The translations under genes were made by a program, and so were the position numbers. From Bacteriovorax sp. BAL6_X (GTDB taxonomy: Bacteria > Bdellovibrionota > Bacteriovoracia > Bacteriovoracales > Bacteriovoracaceae): a DNA stretch of 64,000 nt. This document shows positions 52,383-61,249 of this stretch, piece after piece (within the stretch, counting starts at the first letter, position 1; each line of letters starts with the position of its first letter). The stretch covers positions 434,001 through 498,000 of the forward strand of contig NZ_AUMC01000010.1 of NCBI RefSeq assembly GCF_000443995.1, written 5' to 3'. The notes beneath the pieces were generated by a model. It saw nothing but the letters and a program-made list of their open reading frames with translations. It had not been told where the DNA came from and searched no databases.

Positions 52383-53841
52383 AATGGGGGCTTTATTAAA
52401 GACTAATGCACATGTTGTAGATGTTTTAGGTAATGTTATTGGTCGAGATCAGCCAATTCTTAGGATGGAGAAAGCTGTAGAGATGGTTTCCCTTATAGGT
52501 AAAGAAAACTTTATGAACAAAGATGTAGTTTTCTTTGATCCTTTCTGTAAAGCAGGGGAACTCTTGCTCTCCTGTGCGTATCAGTCCTGCCTAAGTCTAT
52601 TGAAGGAAGAATCCAGATTAATGAATACTCAAGAGATATTTGAAGAAATTTTCATGTCCAAAAGGTATTATGCATTAGCACCAGATGAACGTCATCATAA
52701 ACTTAGTTTAAGAACATTTTTAGGTAATGAAAATTCTCATCGGGATGAATTTAATCATGTAATTAGAAATGGGAATTATTTATCAGAAGTTGATGGGACA
52801 CTAAACAGAGCAGTATTTAAAAAGGAGTTTGAAGATATGATTAACTATATTAAAAAAGATTCGGGTGCTAAAAAGATAATCGCTGTGGGTAACCCTCCTT
52901 ATCAAGAGTCTGATTCTGGTTTTGGTGGAAGTGCAAGAGCAATTTATAATCATTTTGTTGAGGCCTTAATGGATTCTGATGATATTGATGAGTTTGTGGT
53001 TGTTATACCATCTAGGTGGTTTGCAGTGGGGAAAGGGGTTGATAAGTTTCGAGAAAGGATTCTCGCATCATCTGAAATAAAGTCCTTACACTATTTCAGC
53101 AAGTCGAAGACGGTATTTCCAACTGTTGATGTTCTTGGAGGAGTTTGTTTTTTTCATTATTCTAGTTCTCATAGTGGAAAGACATCATTTGTTGAAGGTG
53201 ATGTGGTTTCTAAGATAGATATTTCTCAGTTTGATATTATTCCAGATGATCCAAAAGCATACTCTATTATTAATAAAATTATGAGTAATCATAATGTGTT
53301 TATTAATGAGATTGCATGGAGTCGAAACCCATACGGACTTCCTAGTACTTTCTTTAGAGATAACGAAGAGGCAGATAGTAATGATGTTAATTCAATTAAA
53401 TGTTATTCAAGAGGAAGGAAAATTAAACTGACAACGACGAATGAGATTCGTAAAAACAATGATAAGGTCAATTTTTATAAGGTAGTGATCCCGTCTGCTT
53501 ATGCCCCAGGTTCGAAAACAGGAGTGAGAAGAGTAACACTTCCTGTGAATCAGTTTTTTATTTTAAATAAAGATGAAATCACGACGGAAACTTATAGTGT
53601 CATTGATATTTTTAAAACAAAGACTGAGGCTGAAAGGTTTGTTAAGTATTTACAAACTGACTTTGCAAGATACCTGTTGGGACTAAGAAAAATTACTCAA
53701 CATATACCAAAGGACAGATGGGCATGGGTACCTTATTTAGATATGAAGAGTGAATGGACTGATGAGAAGCTCTTTGAGAAATTTAACCTTACATCTTCTG
53801 AAATTGCAAATATTAAGAAAAAGGTCGAGGAGTGGTCTTAG
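52375..53841 (+). CDS. Eco57I-type DNA methyltransferase (NPPY)
   Basis: A 488-residue protein. It carries a second SAM-type motif, VVFFDPFCKAGELLLS (51-66), and the catalytic IAVGNPPYQ (169-177) of N6-adenine methyltransferases, followed by an Eco57I-like fold (VVVIPSRWFAVGKGVDKFRE) and a C-terminal domain that could read DNA (YLQTDFARYLLGLRKITQHIP). The GTG at 52375 and the ATG at 52384 are both plausible starts. Two SAM motifs in consecutive genes but one NPPY suggests a two-subunit enzyme. It is directly adjacent to the helicase gene. Confidence 0.85.
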   Translation: MRKMGALLKTNAHVVDVLGNVIGRDQPILRMEKAVEMVSLIGKENFMNKDVVFFDPFCKAGELLLSCAYQSCLSLLKEESRLMNTQEIFEEIFMSKRYYALAPDERHHKLSLRTFLGNENSHRDEFNHVIRNGNYLSEVDGTLNRAVFKKEFEDMINYIKKDSGAKKIIAVGNPPYQESDSGFGGSARAIYNHFVEALMDSDDIDEFVVVIPSRWFAVGKGVDKFRERILASSEIKSLHYFSKSKTVFPTVDVLGGVCFFHYSSSHSGKTSFVEGDVVSKIDISQFDIIPDDPKAYSIINKIMSNHNVFINEIAWSRNPYGLPSTFFRDNEEADSNDVNSIKCYSRGRKIKLTTTNEIRKNNDKVNFYKVVIPSAYAPGSKTGVRRVTLPVNQFFILNKDEITTETYSVIDIFKTKTEAERFVKYLQTDFARYLLGLRKITQHIPKDRWAWVPYLDMKSEWTDEKLFEKFNLTSSEIANIKKKVEEWS

Positions 53842-56301
53842 ATGTCGTGTTTAGAGTTATATGCATATTCAACTGATCAATATTTAAAAGAAGGAATAAT
53901 AAAGGTCGGCCATACAAAATTAGGGCGAACTGATCAGAGGGTTAAAGAACAATTTGGTACTAGCAACCCAGAAGTGCCGAAATATGTTCTTATTGGTACA
54001 CTTCCTCGTAATATCACTGACAAGGATATTCATAATGCTATGATTATGAATGATTGTGAGCATATTAAAGATGCACCGGGAAAAGAGTGGTTTAAGGTAA
54101 AAAATAAAGCAGACCCCTTTGAGGAAGTAAAAAAAGCTTACAATAAGGTTGTTTATGGGAGCAATAGACCTGACAATTTTACATTAAGAGAAGAGCAGGA
54201 AAGTGCTGTGAATAAGGCAAAAAAATGGCTGCTAAAAGAATATAGTGAAGATGTAATTCGGTCAGCTACTCACCCGGAGCGATTTTTAATAAATGCTAAA
54301 ATGAGGTTTGGAAAATGTTTTACAAGTATTCATCTTGCAAAATCTTTAAATTCTAAAAATACTCTAATTGTAACGTATAAGCCTGATGTTATTGGTGAGT
54401 GGATTGATACTGTAAATAATCAAGTCGCATTTGATAAGTGGAAAGGAATAAGAGCTAAGAAGAAAAAGGGGAGACACGATCCTTGTCTTTCAGATAATGG
54501 TGAATTTCCTTCTTCGGATGGGCCTATTGTAATGTGTGTATCTCTTCAAGATTTATGGATTGGAAATAATGGTGAAACAAAGAAGAGACTACATAAAATT
54601 CCAAATATTTCTTGGGATTTGATAATTTTTGATGAAGTTCATTATGGTAGTAGAACTGAAAGAGCTAAAGATATTTTAGATAAATTGGATTATAAATATC
54701 GTTTGGATCTTTCTGGAACACCTTTTCGCTTGATTGAGCAGGATGACTTCTGTTCTCAACAGGTTTTTACATATAGTTACTTGGATGAACAGGAGAGAAA
54801 GAATAAGGAAGCAGAGAACGATCCAAATGAAGAACTAGAAGGTGTTTATAGGCAACTTCCAGATTTAAGTATTGCAACAATTGAAATTACAGAAAGAGAT
54901 ATTCAAGAGCAGAGGGATAAGTTTGAAACTGATGATATCGACTTTTCCTTGAATGCCCTATTTGAAACTCAAAATGGTGAATTTATACACGAGGATGCTG
55001 TAAGTCACTTTATTGACGGTCTATGTAAAAGAGATCATGATGCGAGAGCTGTGAGTGTATTTGGTAAACTCGGAGAGCAGTTAGGCTGTCCTGCAAAGAG
55101 ACATAGTGTATGGTGGATGAATAGAGTTGACTCAATCTCTGCACTAATTGAAAAACTAAAGAAACATCCATATTTTTCTAGATTTGAACTAATTAATGCT
55201 TCAGGAAGTGATAGTAAGAAAAATGATGATGACAATAATATTATTGCTAGGGATAAGTCTGTTGTTCAGCAAGCAATACAAAGAGTTGACTTGGATTCGT
55301 CAAAACTTGGCACGATAACGTTTACTTGTGGAAGGTTTTTAACCGGTGTAACCATCAGAGAGTGGGAAAGTATCATGATATTATCAGATGTTCAGTCAGC
55401 AGAGTCCTACTATCAAGCTATTTTTAGAGTCCAATCTGCTTGGGTTGATAAAAAATCAGGTCAAATAATGAAAAGGAAGGCATGGGTATTCGATTTTGCG
55501 ATAACACGTTGCTTGAAGGTTACATATGATTGTGCTTCCAATATCGCAGATCAAGTAGATCAACAGGAAAGTTTTGAGCAGAAAACGGATGCTAATAGAA
55601 ATAACTTGGAAATCATTACAGAGGGGTTATGTGAATCCTTAGATATAAAAAGATTTTATCAAGGAAGACTTATTGGAGATTCAACTAGTGCGAAAGATAT
55701 TTTTGAAGTTCTGAATCACGAGGGGTCAAAGATCGCTCTTGCAAGAAGGATAACTTCAAATGTTCTTGTTAATTTTAGTTGTTTGAAAATGCTAGAAAGT
55801 AATCCTGAACTTCTTGATATATTAAAAAAGGTAAAAGGCTATAGAACGCAGGAAGTTGCAGGTATTACTGCGGAAGAACTTGTGAAGATAGGGGTTGATG
55901 CATCTGATTTAGAAGATGTTAAGAATGACCCAAATACAGCTCCAGAAGAAAAAGAAAAAGCTATTGAAGACTTTATGGAAAAGGAGAAGGATAAGGAGAG
56001 ACAAAGTAGAAAGAAGTGGTATGCAACACAAATTAAAAGACTTGCAATTTGTATGGCAGACTTTATTTATATGACAATGGAGAGAGAGTATAATATTGAT
56101 GATGTCATACAAACAAAATCGCCGGAATTTTTCGAAGTGATGACTGGAATATCTAAAGATGACTTTGTGTTGTTGTGTGATTTAGGCTTTATGAATAGGT
56201 TCGCATTAAACAGAATTGTAAGAGAGTTTAGAGATCAAGAGGATACCTCTCTGAACCCTGAGGAATATATTTATGAGAGTCTTAAGCAATTAATTGCTTA
56301 A
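53842..56301 (+). CDS. GIY-YIG-like (T5orf172) / SF2 helicase fusion
   Basis: An 819-residue protein. Residues 1-88 match the T5orf172 type of GIY-YIG domain: LYAYS (6-10), IIKVGHT (19-25), Arg-33 region, DIHNAM (62-67), EWFKV (82-86). A superfamily 2 motor follows: Walker A variant AKMRFGKCFTS (152-162), DEVH box (264-267), SGTPFR (291-296), TCGRFLTGVTI (495-505) and ESYYQAIFRVQSAW (521-534). The C-terminal ~250 residues are charged and helical. It resembles a restriction translocase in which a GIY-YIG domain replaces the usual PD-(D/E)XK nuclease. The usual catalytic Glu of that domain is not obvious. Confidence 0.85.
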   Translation: MSCLELYAYSTDQYLKEGIIKVGHTKLGRTDQRVKEQFGTSNPEVPKYVLIGTLPRNITDKDIHNAMIMNDCEHIKDAPGKEWFKVKNKADPFEEVKKAYNKVVYGSNRPDNFTLREEQESAVNKAKKWLLKEYSEDVIRSATHPERFLINAKMRFGKCFTSIHLAKSLNSKNTLIVTYKPDVIGEWIDTVNNQVAFDKWKGIRAKKKKGRHDPCLSDNGEFPSSDGPIVMCVSLQDLWIGNNGETKKRLHKIPNISWDLIIFDEVHYGSRTERAKDILDKLDYKYRLDLSGTPFRLIEQDDFCSQQVFTYSYLDEQERKNKEAENDPNEELEGVYRQLPDLSIATIEITERDIQEQRDKFETDDIDFSLNALFETQNGEFIHEDAVSHFIDGLCKRDHDARAVSVFGKLGEQLGCPAKRHSVWWMNRVDSISALIEKLKKHPYFSRFELINASGSDSKKNDDDNNIIARDKSVVQQAIQRVDLDSSKLGTITFTCGRFLTGVTIREWESIMILSDVQSAESYYQAIFRVQSAWVDKKSGQIMKRKAWVFDFAITRCLKVTYDCASNIADQVDQQESFEQKTDANRNNLEIITEGLCESLDIKRFYQGRLIGDSTSAKDIFEVLNHEGSKIALARRITSNVLVNFSCLKMLESNPELLDILKKVKGYRTQEVAGITAEELVKIGVDASDLEDVKNDPNTAPEEKEKAIEDFMEKEKDKERQSRKKWYATQIKRLAICMADFIYMTMEREYNIDDVIQTKSPEFFEVMTGISKDDFVLLCDLGFMNRFALNRIVREFRDQEDTSLNPEEYIYESLKQLIA

Positions 56302-56321
56302 TTTGTAAAAGTTCAGGCTTG

Positions 56322-56371
56322 ATCTGACAGTTCCTCCTTCAAAACCCACTGTCAGATTATTATAGTTATTT
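56322..56371 (+). terminator. Terminator of the methyltransferase-helicase operon
   Basis: Perfect ten-base arms ATCTGACAGT (56322-56331) and ACTGTCAGAT (56348-56357), followed by TATTATAGTTATTTTG. It is just after the helicase stop codon. Confidence 0.75.
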
Positions 56372-56404
56372 TGTAAGCAGGCTCTCTAAAACTTAGATGA
56401 CTTT

Positions 56405-56788
56405 TTAGGTTCCCCCCTCGCCACCAAGAGTCATGCGAAAGTTATGCATAGACTGCTCTAGTTGCTCCATTTTCTCAACTGGAATCTGAATTCTACCTCC
56501 ACCATCAACACCATTTAAAGGCTTGAGAATAACCGTATCAATCTCACCCGAGATAGGTAAATCTTTTATCTTAAGAGCTTCTGAGACCTTTGAAGACGGG
56601 ACATATAGTCTATTATCAAAAGAACGGATATATTTAACGTCTTTTAGCTTCACATCTTCCACGTTGTAAAAAACTTCACTTTCAAGCTCTTTGTAAGAAA
56701 GGGCCACGTTAGCTTCTTTGAAAGTTAGAGGACTATTTGCAAAACTGCTAAGACTTAAAAGCATTAATACTGGAAATAGAGGTTTCAT
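56405..56788 (-). CDS. Small exported protein, unknown
   Basis: A 127-residue protein with a signal peptide (MKPLFPVLMLLSLSSFA). The mature part is beta-rich (LYVPSSKVSEALKIKDLPISGEIDTVILKPL), ending with a GGRIQIPVEKMEQLEQSMHNFRM helix and a Gly-rich tail. The ATG overlaps the stop of the upstream regulator-like gene (ATGA), so they are coupled. No family recognised. Confidence 0.65.
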   Translation of the reverse strand: MKPLFPVLMLLSLSSFANSPLTFKEANVALSYKELESEVFYNVEDVKLKDVKYIRSFDNRLYVPSSKVSEALKIKDLPISGEIDTVILKPLNGVDGGGRIQIPVEKMEQLEQSMHNFRMTLGGEGGT

Positions 56789-57615
56789 TGTAATTCTCCT
56801 AAATCTGGCGCAGTGATGGTATCAGCAAGAATTGTAGTAAAATCTGGTATTCCATCCTCTGTTTCGTGTGTGTTGTAAATTTCTCTAAGCTCTGCAATAT
56901 ACTTTTGAGTCACTTCTTTTCTCTTTCTAATCCCCTCTGGTGTTAAAGAACCCCAGAAAACTTTAATATCGTTTTGGCCTTTTTCAATCTCAGACGTTTT
57001 AGCAAAATGAGATAAATATGCAACAGCTGATTTCGTTTGCTCTGCATCTAAGTATAGACTTTCGACATGACCAGTAATTTTCCCATTATCTTCTTTCAGG
57101 ACTTCGGCTGATAGCATTTTCTCTAGTTCTTGTAATGCAAAACCATCTAGTAGCTCTTTGATCTCACTTCTTGTTGTACCTGATTTGTTGTGGGCCAATA
57201 AAGCAATGATCATTGCGTTTTTATTTGTTAGGTATTTATCCAGTTCCGGCTCAGTCGAGAGTTTATTTGGCATTAATAGAGACTGATAAGCAGACTTTAG
57301 GAGTGCTCCGACCTCGCCCTTAGCTTCTTGAATAACTGAGGCTGGATTTTTAGAACCACTTACTCCACAGGCAACTTTAAGGACTAAATCAGCTTTAATC
57401 TTGCTCCGTCTATCTGATTTTTTCAGATAATAGAGAGAGCTTGGCGAGATGCCATTCTTCTCAGCAAATCCATTAATGGTAATGTTGGAGTGTTTCTCAA
57501 GGTAGTCATCCAGAAGGCTTAAAATTTCACTTCCTAAGACTTCATAGTTAATCGGCCTACATAGCTTTTCAACTTTTCCTACTACCGTTGCCTCCACATC
57601 ATGAATAGAAATCAT
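56785..57615 (-). CDS. Putative HTH regulator
   Basis: A 276-residue protein with a probable N-terminal helix-turn-helix: residues about 45-75, with NGFAEKNGISPSSLYYLKKSDRRSK. The rest is helical, with EVTQKYIAELREIY near the end. The overall plan (N-terminal HTH, long helical region, repressor-like C-terminus) recalls TIGR02147-type regulators common in Bdellovibrio relatives, but the match is loose. The region upstream contains two of the four 16-bp operator-like sites, so it may regulate itself. Its stop overlaps the next gene's start. Confidence 0.65.
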   Translation of the reverse strand: MISIHDVEATVVGKVEKLCRPINYEVLGSEILSLLDDYLEKHSNITINGFAEKNGISPSSLYYLKKSDRRSKIKADLVLKVACGVSGSKNPASVIQEAKGEVGALLKSAYQSLLMPNKLSTEPELDKYLTNKNAMIIALLAHNKSGTTRSEIKELLDGFALQELEKMLSAEVLKEDNGKITGHVESLYLDAEQTKSAVAYLSHFAKTSEIEKGQNDIKVFWGSLTPEGIRKRKEVTQKYIAELREIYNTHETEDGIPDFTTILADTITAPDLGELQ

Positions 57616-57699
57616 AAAGGCCTCTCAAGGTATGTTTGGCATTGTGTTATCGGCCAGAAAACCTACTGTTAAGCAAAATAAATTTAGGCGTGAAAAAAG

Positions 57700-57779
57700 T
57701 TCACTAATTTGCAAAGTGTATTGCTAAAGGATTTTGTGTTTTTAACTGCTTACAAATGAGATGTTTGCAAATTTGCGAA
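57700..57779. promoter_or_regulatory. Two copies of a 16-bp operator-like element (regulator side)
   Basis: TTCACTAATTTGCAAA at 57700-57715, and the reverse complement of TTCGCAAATTTGCAAA at 57764-57779. They lie upstream of the 56785-57615 regulator-like gene. The core 8-mer TTTGCAAA is palindromic. Confidence 0.65.
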
Positions 57780-57796
57780 TAAGACCACTTAGGCAA

Positions 57797-58129
57797 TTAT
57801 TTCTTCGCAAAGTTACAAGATAGTGCTTCGACTTGAATAACGGCCTCAGAAGCTCCCCCATAACCTTGATATGCATTATTACTAGAAATAACTTTCATTC
57901 CATTGCCACCAAGCTCAGCAACTTTATTGCGAGCATCATTCATCGCATTTTGACTATCATGAGCAGCATCCCAGCCTAGCTCATTTGATGTGGTGATTAT
58001 ATCTAAAGTTTTACAGTGTTTTTCTTTTTGGTTTTCTGTTACCAAACGAACATTTTTTCCACTTTTAGTAAGTTGTGTAGAACAAGAAGAAAAGAAAAGA
58101 ATTAAAGTTACGAAAGAAATTATTTTCAT
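57797..58129 (-). CDS. DUF4156-like lipoprotein
   Basis: A 110-residue lipoprotein (LILFFSSC, Cys-16). The mature region VRLVTENQKEKHCKTLDIITTSN, then NAMNDARNKVAELGGNGMKVIS, follows the DUF4156 pattern of small outer-membrane lipoproteins of unknown function, with an Asn-Asp-Ala-rich helix then a GGN turn. It has operator-like sites on both sides and probably shares control with the neighbouring regulator. A site-like sequence also falls in its last codons (57804-57819), which may be chance. Confidence 0.75.
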   Translation of the reverse strand: MKIISFVTLILFFSSCSTQLTKSGKNVRLVTENQKEKHCKTLDIITTSNELGWDAAHDSQNAMNDARNKVAELGGNGMKVISSNNAYQGYGGASEAVIQVEALSCNFAKK

Positions 58130-58180
58130 AAAATATCCTGTTATTAATTAAGCTAGTATTACTATAAATTATAAAATGGA

Positions 58181-58237
58181 TTCGTAAATTTGCAAAGATT
58201 CGGCAAACCAAAGCCCGAGTCTTCGCAAACTTGTAAT
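58181..58237. promoter_or_regulatory. Two copies of the 16-bp operator-like element (lipoprotein side)
   Basis: TTCGTAAATTTGCAAA at 58181-58196 and TTCGCAAACTTGTAAT at 58222-58237, in the same orientation, upstream of the 57797-58129 lipoprotein gene. Together with the copies near 57.7 kb they define consensus TTCGYAAATTTGCAAA. Confidence 0.7.
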
Positions 58238-58309
58238 CTTTCTTCTCTAAATTATAAATTGAACTTGTAATTTTAAAAATTAAATTGGTAAGACATTTTT
58301 TATTGAACA

Positions 58310-58353
58310 AGAGGCCAGATCATCCTGCCGGCAAGCTGAGTAATCTGACCTCT
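58310..58353. other. Eleven-base-pair hairpin with one mismatch
   Basis: AGAGGCCAGAT (58310-58320) and ATCTGACCTCT (58343-58353) pair with one mismatch around a 22-base loop containing GCCGGC. No T run follows on either strand, so it is not a clear terminator. Role unknown. Confidence 0.4.
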
Positions 58354-58450
58354 AAAGAGCTATTAAACTCTTGTCCTTGTTATATCTTTTAATGATTTCC
58401 AAGACAAGATGTTTGTATCTTTCCATGTAATAAATGAAGGAGAAAAAACT

Positions 58451-58924
58451 ATGGAAAATGTCATGCCTTTGGAAATTATTAGAAATGGATTTATTCCACC
58501 AATTACCAATCCAGATTTAAACAAAGAGAAAGAATTAAAAAATGTCTGTGCAGAAATGATAAGAAAAGACATTGAACTATTAGTTCTTCAGCACAAGCTT
58601 CAAGATATCTTTCACTCTTGTCAGTTCTATAGTGTCACAGGTGATGATTTTTCCTGTATCGAGCACTCAATAATTATAGCCTCTCAGAACGGTTTCAATT
58701 CGGTAGATCAGATAATTACTGAGAACATCAAAGAGGAAGCTACCAATCTTATTTTTGACTTATTTGAGCGAGGGAATACTTCGTTATATGAGATCAATGT
58801 CGTTGCGATAAAAATAGCAAAAGTAATTTTCGATATTCTGAAACAAGAACATGTTGAATTTGCCCTAATGGAAACCCAAAGACAGTTCACAAGTATTCAA
58901 CAGTTTTTAGATCGAGAAGTATAG
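58451..58924 (+). CDS. Small soluble protein, unknown
   Basis: A 157-residue cytoplasmic protein. The N-terminal ~20 residues are extended (MPLEIIRNGFIPPITNP); the rest is a helical bundle with YEINVVAIKIAKVIFDILKQEH. It lacks a signal or membrane segment. ATG at 58451 has AAGGAG eight bases upstream, so an in-frame earlier start is rejected. Lying just before the secretion cluster it may be a regulator or small relaxosome-type protein, but nothing in the sequence proves this. Confidence 0.6.
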   Translation: MENVMPLEIIRNGFIPPITNPDLNKEKELKNVCAEMIRKDIELLVLQHKLQDIFHSCQFYSVTGDDFSCIEHSIIIASQNGFNSVDQIITENIKEEATNLIFDLFERGNTSLYEINVVAIKIAKVIFDILKQEHVEFALMETQRQFTSIQQFLDREV

Positions 58925-59011
58925 AAACTAGAAAATAACTAACAAAGGCTTTCCTATAATAAAAGCAAAAAAGCTTTAAGGGATTCCTGCGTCCAAAAAA
59001 GGAGATTAAAT

Positions 59012-60910
59012 ATGAAATACCTACTAATTATGTGCCTAACTCTACTAGCGAGTTGTGGCTTTAACTCTTCCGATGAAGAAGGAAGTAAGGAACAGCGTAG
59101 CATTGATACGCTTAATGCCCAGAGGTCAAGCCAAGACTCTGACGGCGATCTTGTAAACGATCAAGAAGAAATCAATAAAGGAAGAAGTCCTTATGTCGCA
59201 GACATTCCCAAAGTTAAGGTTAACTTTCTTCAAAACTATAATATTAAGCAAATATATGAGGATCAAATGATCTTTGAAATTGATACTCGTACGGCCAAAG
59301 ATGATCCCGATTTTAAGTATCGTGTCGGTGAGCTTTTCCTTAAAGAAAATAGCATTGACAATACGGCAAAACTTGGGCGCTTCTCTGGTGTGACTTGGGG
59401 AAATATTCGACAAGAAGACTATTCGTGGGTGAAGTACCCTGAGATTGACGAAAAGTTCTATTTCTCTAAGCGTGCCGAGTACGAGGACTTTAAAAAGAAA
59501 AAGCTTTCTGAATCACAGATCATACTTGAAAATACCCTTAAGCTTGTTGAATCGCCTTACTTTAATTCTATAGAAGGCCTTGAGCTAAACTTCTATTACT
59601 ACAGCTACTCAAAAGAAACTTATATCCAGCTTCACACTCAAAAGATTGAGCAGTCCTTTCAAAGTGGGGTGCGTGAAGATTTTGTAATTACTATTACCAA
59701 TCCACCAAAAGAGCTTCTTGATGACACTTATATGAGACATGGTGAGTTTATTATCTCAGAGGTAAAAGATTTCTATATACCAGACCTTAAGATGACTTAT
59801 AGAGAGCTTTTAGCGTCTGTTAAGGCCAAAACTGTACCAGTCTATAAAACAAACCCATTTGAGAACGATCTAAACTATGTAGCCGTATCAAAAGATGGCG
59901 ACTCTCTTATAAATGTTCTCTCTCATCTTTATTCAGAGAAGTTTGAGATTCAAGAAGACAAACTTACAAGGCTTGAACAGTTCTCTAACAACCTTCCAAG
60001 CTTCAAATACCTTCATGAGCTAAAGGCCGAGGATAAAAGCGGTCAATGGTTTGTGATGACCAATCCATTGAAACAGCACTATCTAAAACACAAGTTCAAG
60101 AATAAGGACTCGATTACGCTTTCTTTCATTATGGGGAGCGACTTAGCTAAAAGAGAAGCAGAAGTTATTCCTAGCTTTAGAAATTCAGTTTATAGCGGAA
60201 GCAAGGATAAAACTTTACCTTTAGGTAATATCACCAAAAATTCAAAATTATCTCTATCACTTTATTTAAAATCAATTAAAGGAGTTAAGCTTTTAACAAC
60301 GAATGAACAATTTGCTTATGCTCCAAATTGTAGAAAAAACTGTGTTGGAGCGAGGTGGAATGTTTGGGCAAAATTCTCTAACAACCGATTCCAAGAAATG
60401 GAATCTAGTTGGAGTGCAAATCATTATAGCGAAGTCCTACCTTCATTTGATCTCTACATTAATAATACTAAATTAAATTTAGATGATCTCCTAAAGCAAA
60501 ATATACTTTCAATCAGTCTGCAAAAAGACAATCTGGGACAATTCTTATTTTTAGAAATTTCTAATTTAGAAGATATCGATGCAATTAAGCTTGGTCAGGA
60601 AAATACTGCTTTCATTAAGATTAAGCCATTAAGTGAAGGTTATGCAGGAGAAGGCCTAGAGATAACCGACATCGGTGGGAATAATATTGATAAAAATTGG
60701 CATGCAGGCCTTATCTGTATCAGAGAAGCAGACGCTCGAAAAGTTCCTCTCGCTGTCACAAGCTGGGGGTTTGATAAATGGAAACAAAACGTTCAATGGG
60801 GTGTCAAAAATCCTCAAACTGGTTTCACTCCAACACGTGGTGAAAAGAAGAAGTACTTCAATGGCGTTGTCGTGGACATCATCTCTAAAGTCACAAATTT
60901 TTATAACTAA
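59012..60910 (+). CDS. Large lipoprotein, unknown, upstream of the secretion genes
   Basis: A 632-residue lipoprotein (LTLLASC, Cys-15). After a Ser/Glu spacer comes one calcium-binding thrombospondin type 3-like motif, QDSDGDLVNDQEEINKG. The body (about 70-620) is beta-rich with many Tyr/Phe and a CRKNCVG pair near 447-451. A good AAAAAGGAG site precedes the ATG. It lies ten bases before the pilin-like gene on the same strand, so it likely joins that operon, perhaps as a cell-surface adhesin or channel part. No conjugation family recognised. Confidence 0.65.
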   Translation: MKYLLIMCLTLLASCGFNSSDEEGSKEQRSIDTLNAQRSSQDSDGDLVNDQEEINKGRSPYVADIPKVKVNFLQNYNIKQIYEDQMIFEIDTRTAKDDPDFKYRVGELFLKENSIDNTAKLGRFSGVTWGNIRQEDYSWVKYPEIDEKFYFSKRAEYEDFKKKKLSESQIILENTLKLVESPYFNSIEGLELNFYYYSYSKETYIQLHTQKIEQSFQSGVREDFVITITNPPKELLDDTYMRHGEFIISEVKDFYIPDLKMTYRELLASVKAKTVPVYKTNPFENDLNYVAVSKDGDSLINVLSHLYSEKFEIQEDKLTRLEQFSNNLPSFKYLHELKAEDKSGQWFVMTNPLKQHYLKHKFKNKDSITLSFIMGSDLAKREAEVIPSFRNSVYSGSKDKTLPLGNITKNSKLSLSLYLKSIKGVKLLTTNEQFAYAPNCRKNCVGARWNVWAKFSNNRFQEMESSWSANHYSEVLPSFDLYINNTKLNLDDLLKQNILSISLQKDNLGQFLFLEISNLEDIDAIKLGQENTAFIKIKPLSEGYAGEGLEITDIGGNNIDKNWHAGLICIREADARKVPLAVTSWGFDKWKQNVQWGVKNPQTGFTPTRGEKKKYFNGVVVDIISKVTNFYN

Positions 60911-60919
60911 GAGGAAAAT

Positions 60920-61240
60920 ATGAAAATTTTAACAAAAAAGAACCAGAAACAAATTGATATTGCCTGTCCTTTGACGTGGACAATGGCAATAACGAGTTTG
61001 ATCTATTCTCCCCATACTTTTGCGTTCAGTAAGCTCAAGAATGGTTTTGAAACCATTACCTCCACCTATCTCATCCCCCTTGCGGGGGCGGTGGCCGGAG
61101 CTTCTTTTATTATGTTCGTCACTCTTTCATTTTTTAAGCAGGACGAATATCAAAAGAAAGCGGCAAATGTGGCGATTCTATCAATCTTTGCTGGCTCAGG
61201 CCTCGAGCTGATTAGAAACCTAATTCAGAGCTTTAGCTAG
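60920..61240 (+). CDS. VirB2/TrbC-like pilin candidate
   Basis: A 106-residue protein. A basic N-terminus and a hydrophobic signal-like segment end at HTFAFS; two hydrophobic segments follow (about 47-67 and 79-98) with a GAVAGASFIMFVTLSFF core and a short charged loop KQDEYQKKA. Small pilins of type IV secretion systems have exactly this layout: long leader, two helices, cytoplasmic loop. Its place before VirB3- and VirB4-like genes supports the call. Confidence 0.7.
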   Translation: MKILTKKNQKQIDIACPLTWTMAITSLIYSPHTFAFSKLKNGFETITSTYLIPLAGAVAGASFIMFVTLSFFKQDEYQKKAANVAILSIFAGSGLELIRNLIQSFS

Positions 61241-61249
61241 GAGTCTTAG

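Larger units (their letters stand above)
58130..58450. other. Intergenic region with operators and hairpin
   Basis: Holds the two operator copies, an imperfect GATTCGG / CCGAGTC hairpin near 58197-58220, an AT-rich stretch and the 58310-58353 hairpin. It must contain the promoter of the lipoprotein gene (minus) and that of the gene at 58451 (plus). Nothing else recognised. Confidence 0.45.

Noticed and set aside
57700-58237. CRISPR array.
   Set aside because: The four 16-bp copies have irregular spacing and mixed orientation and no cas genes are near; operators explain them better.
58310-58353. Integron attC-like recombination site.
   Set aside because: The hairpin lacks the conserved RYYYAAC/GTTRRRY core boxes and no integron integrase is present.
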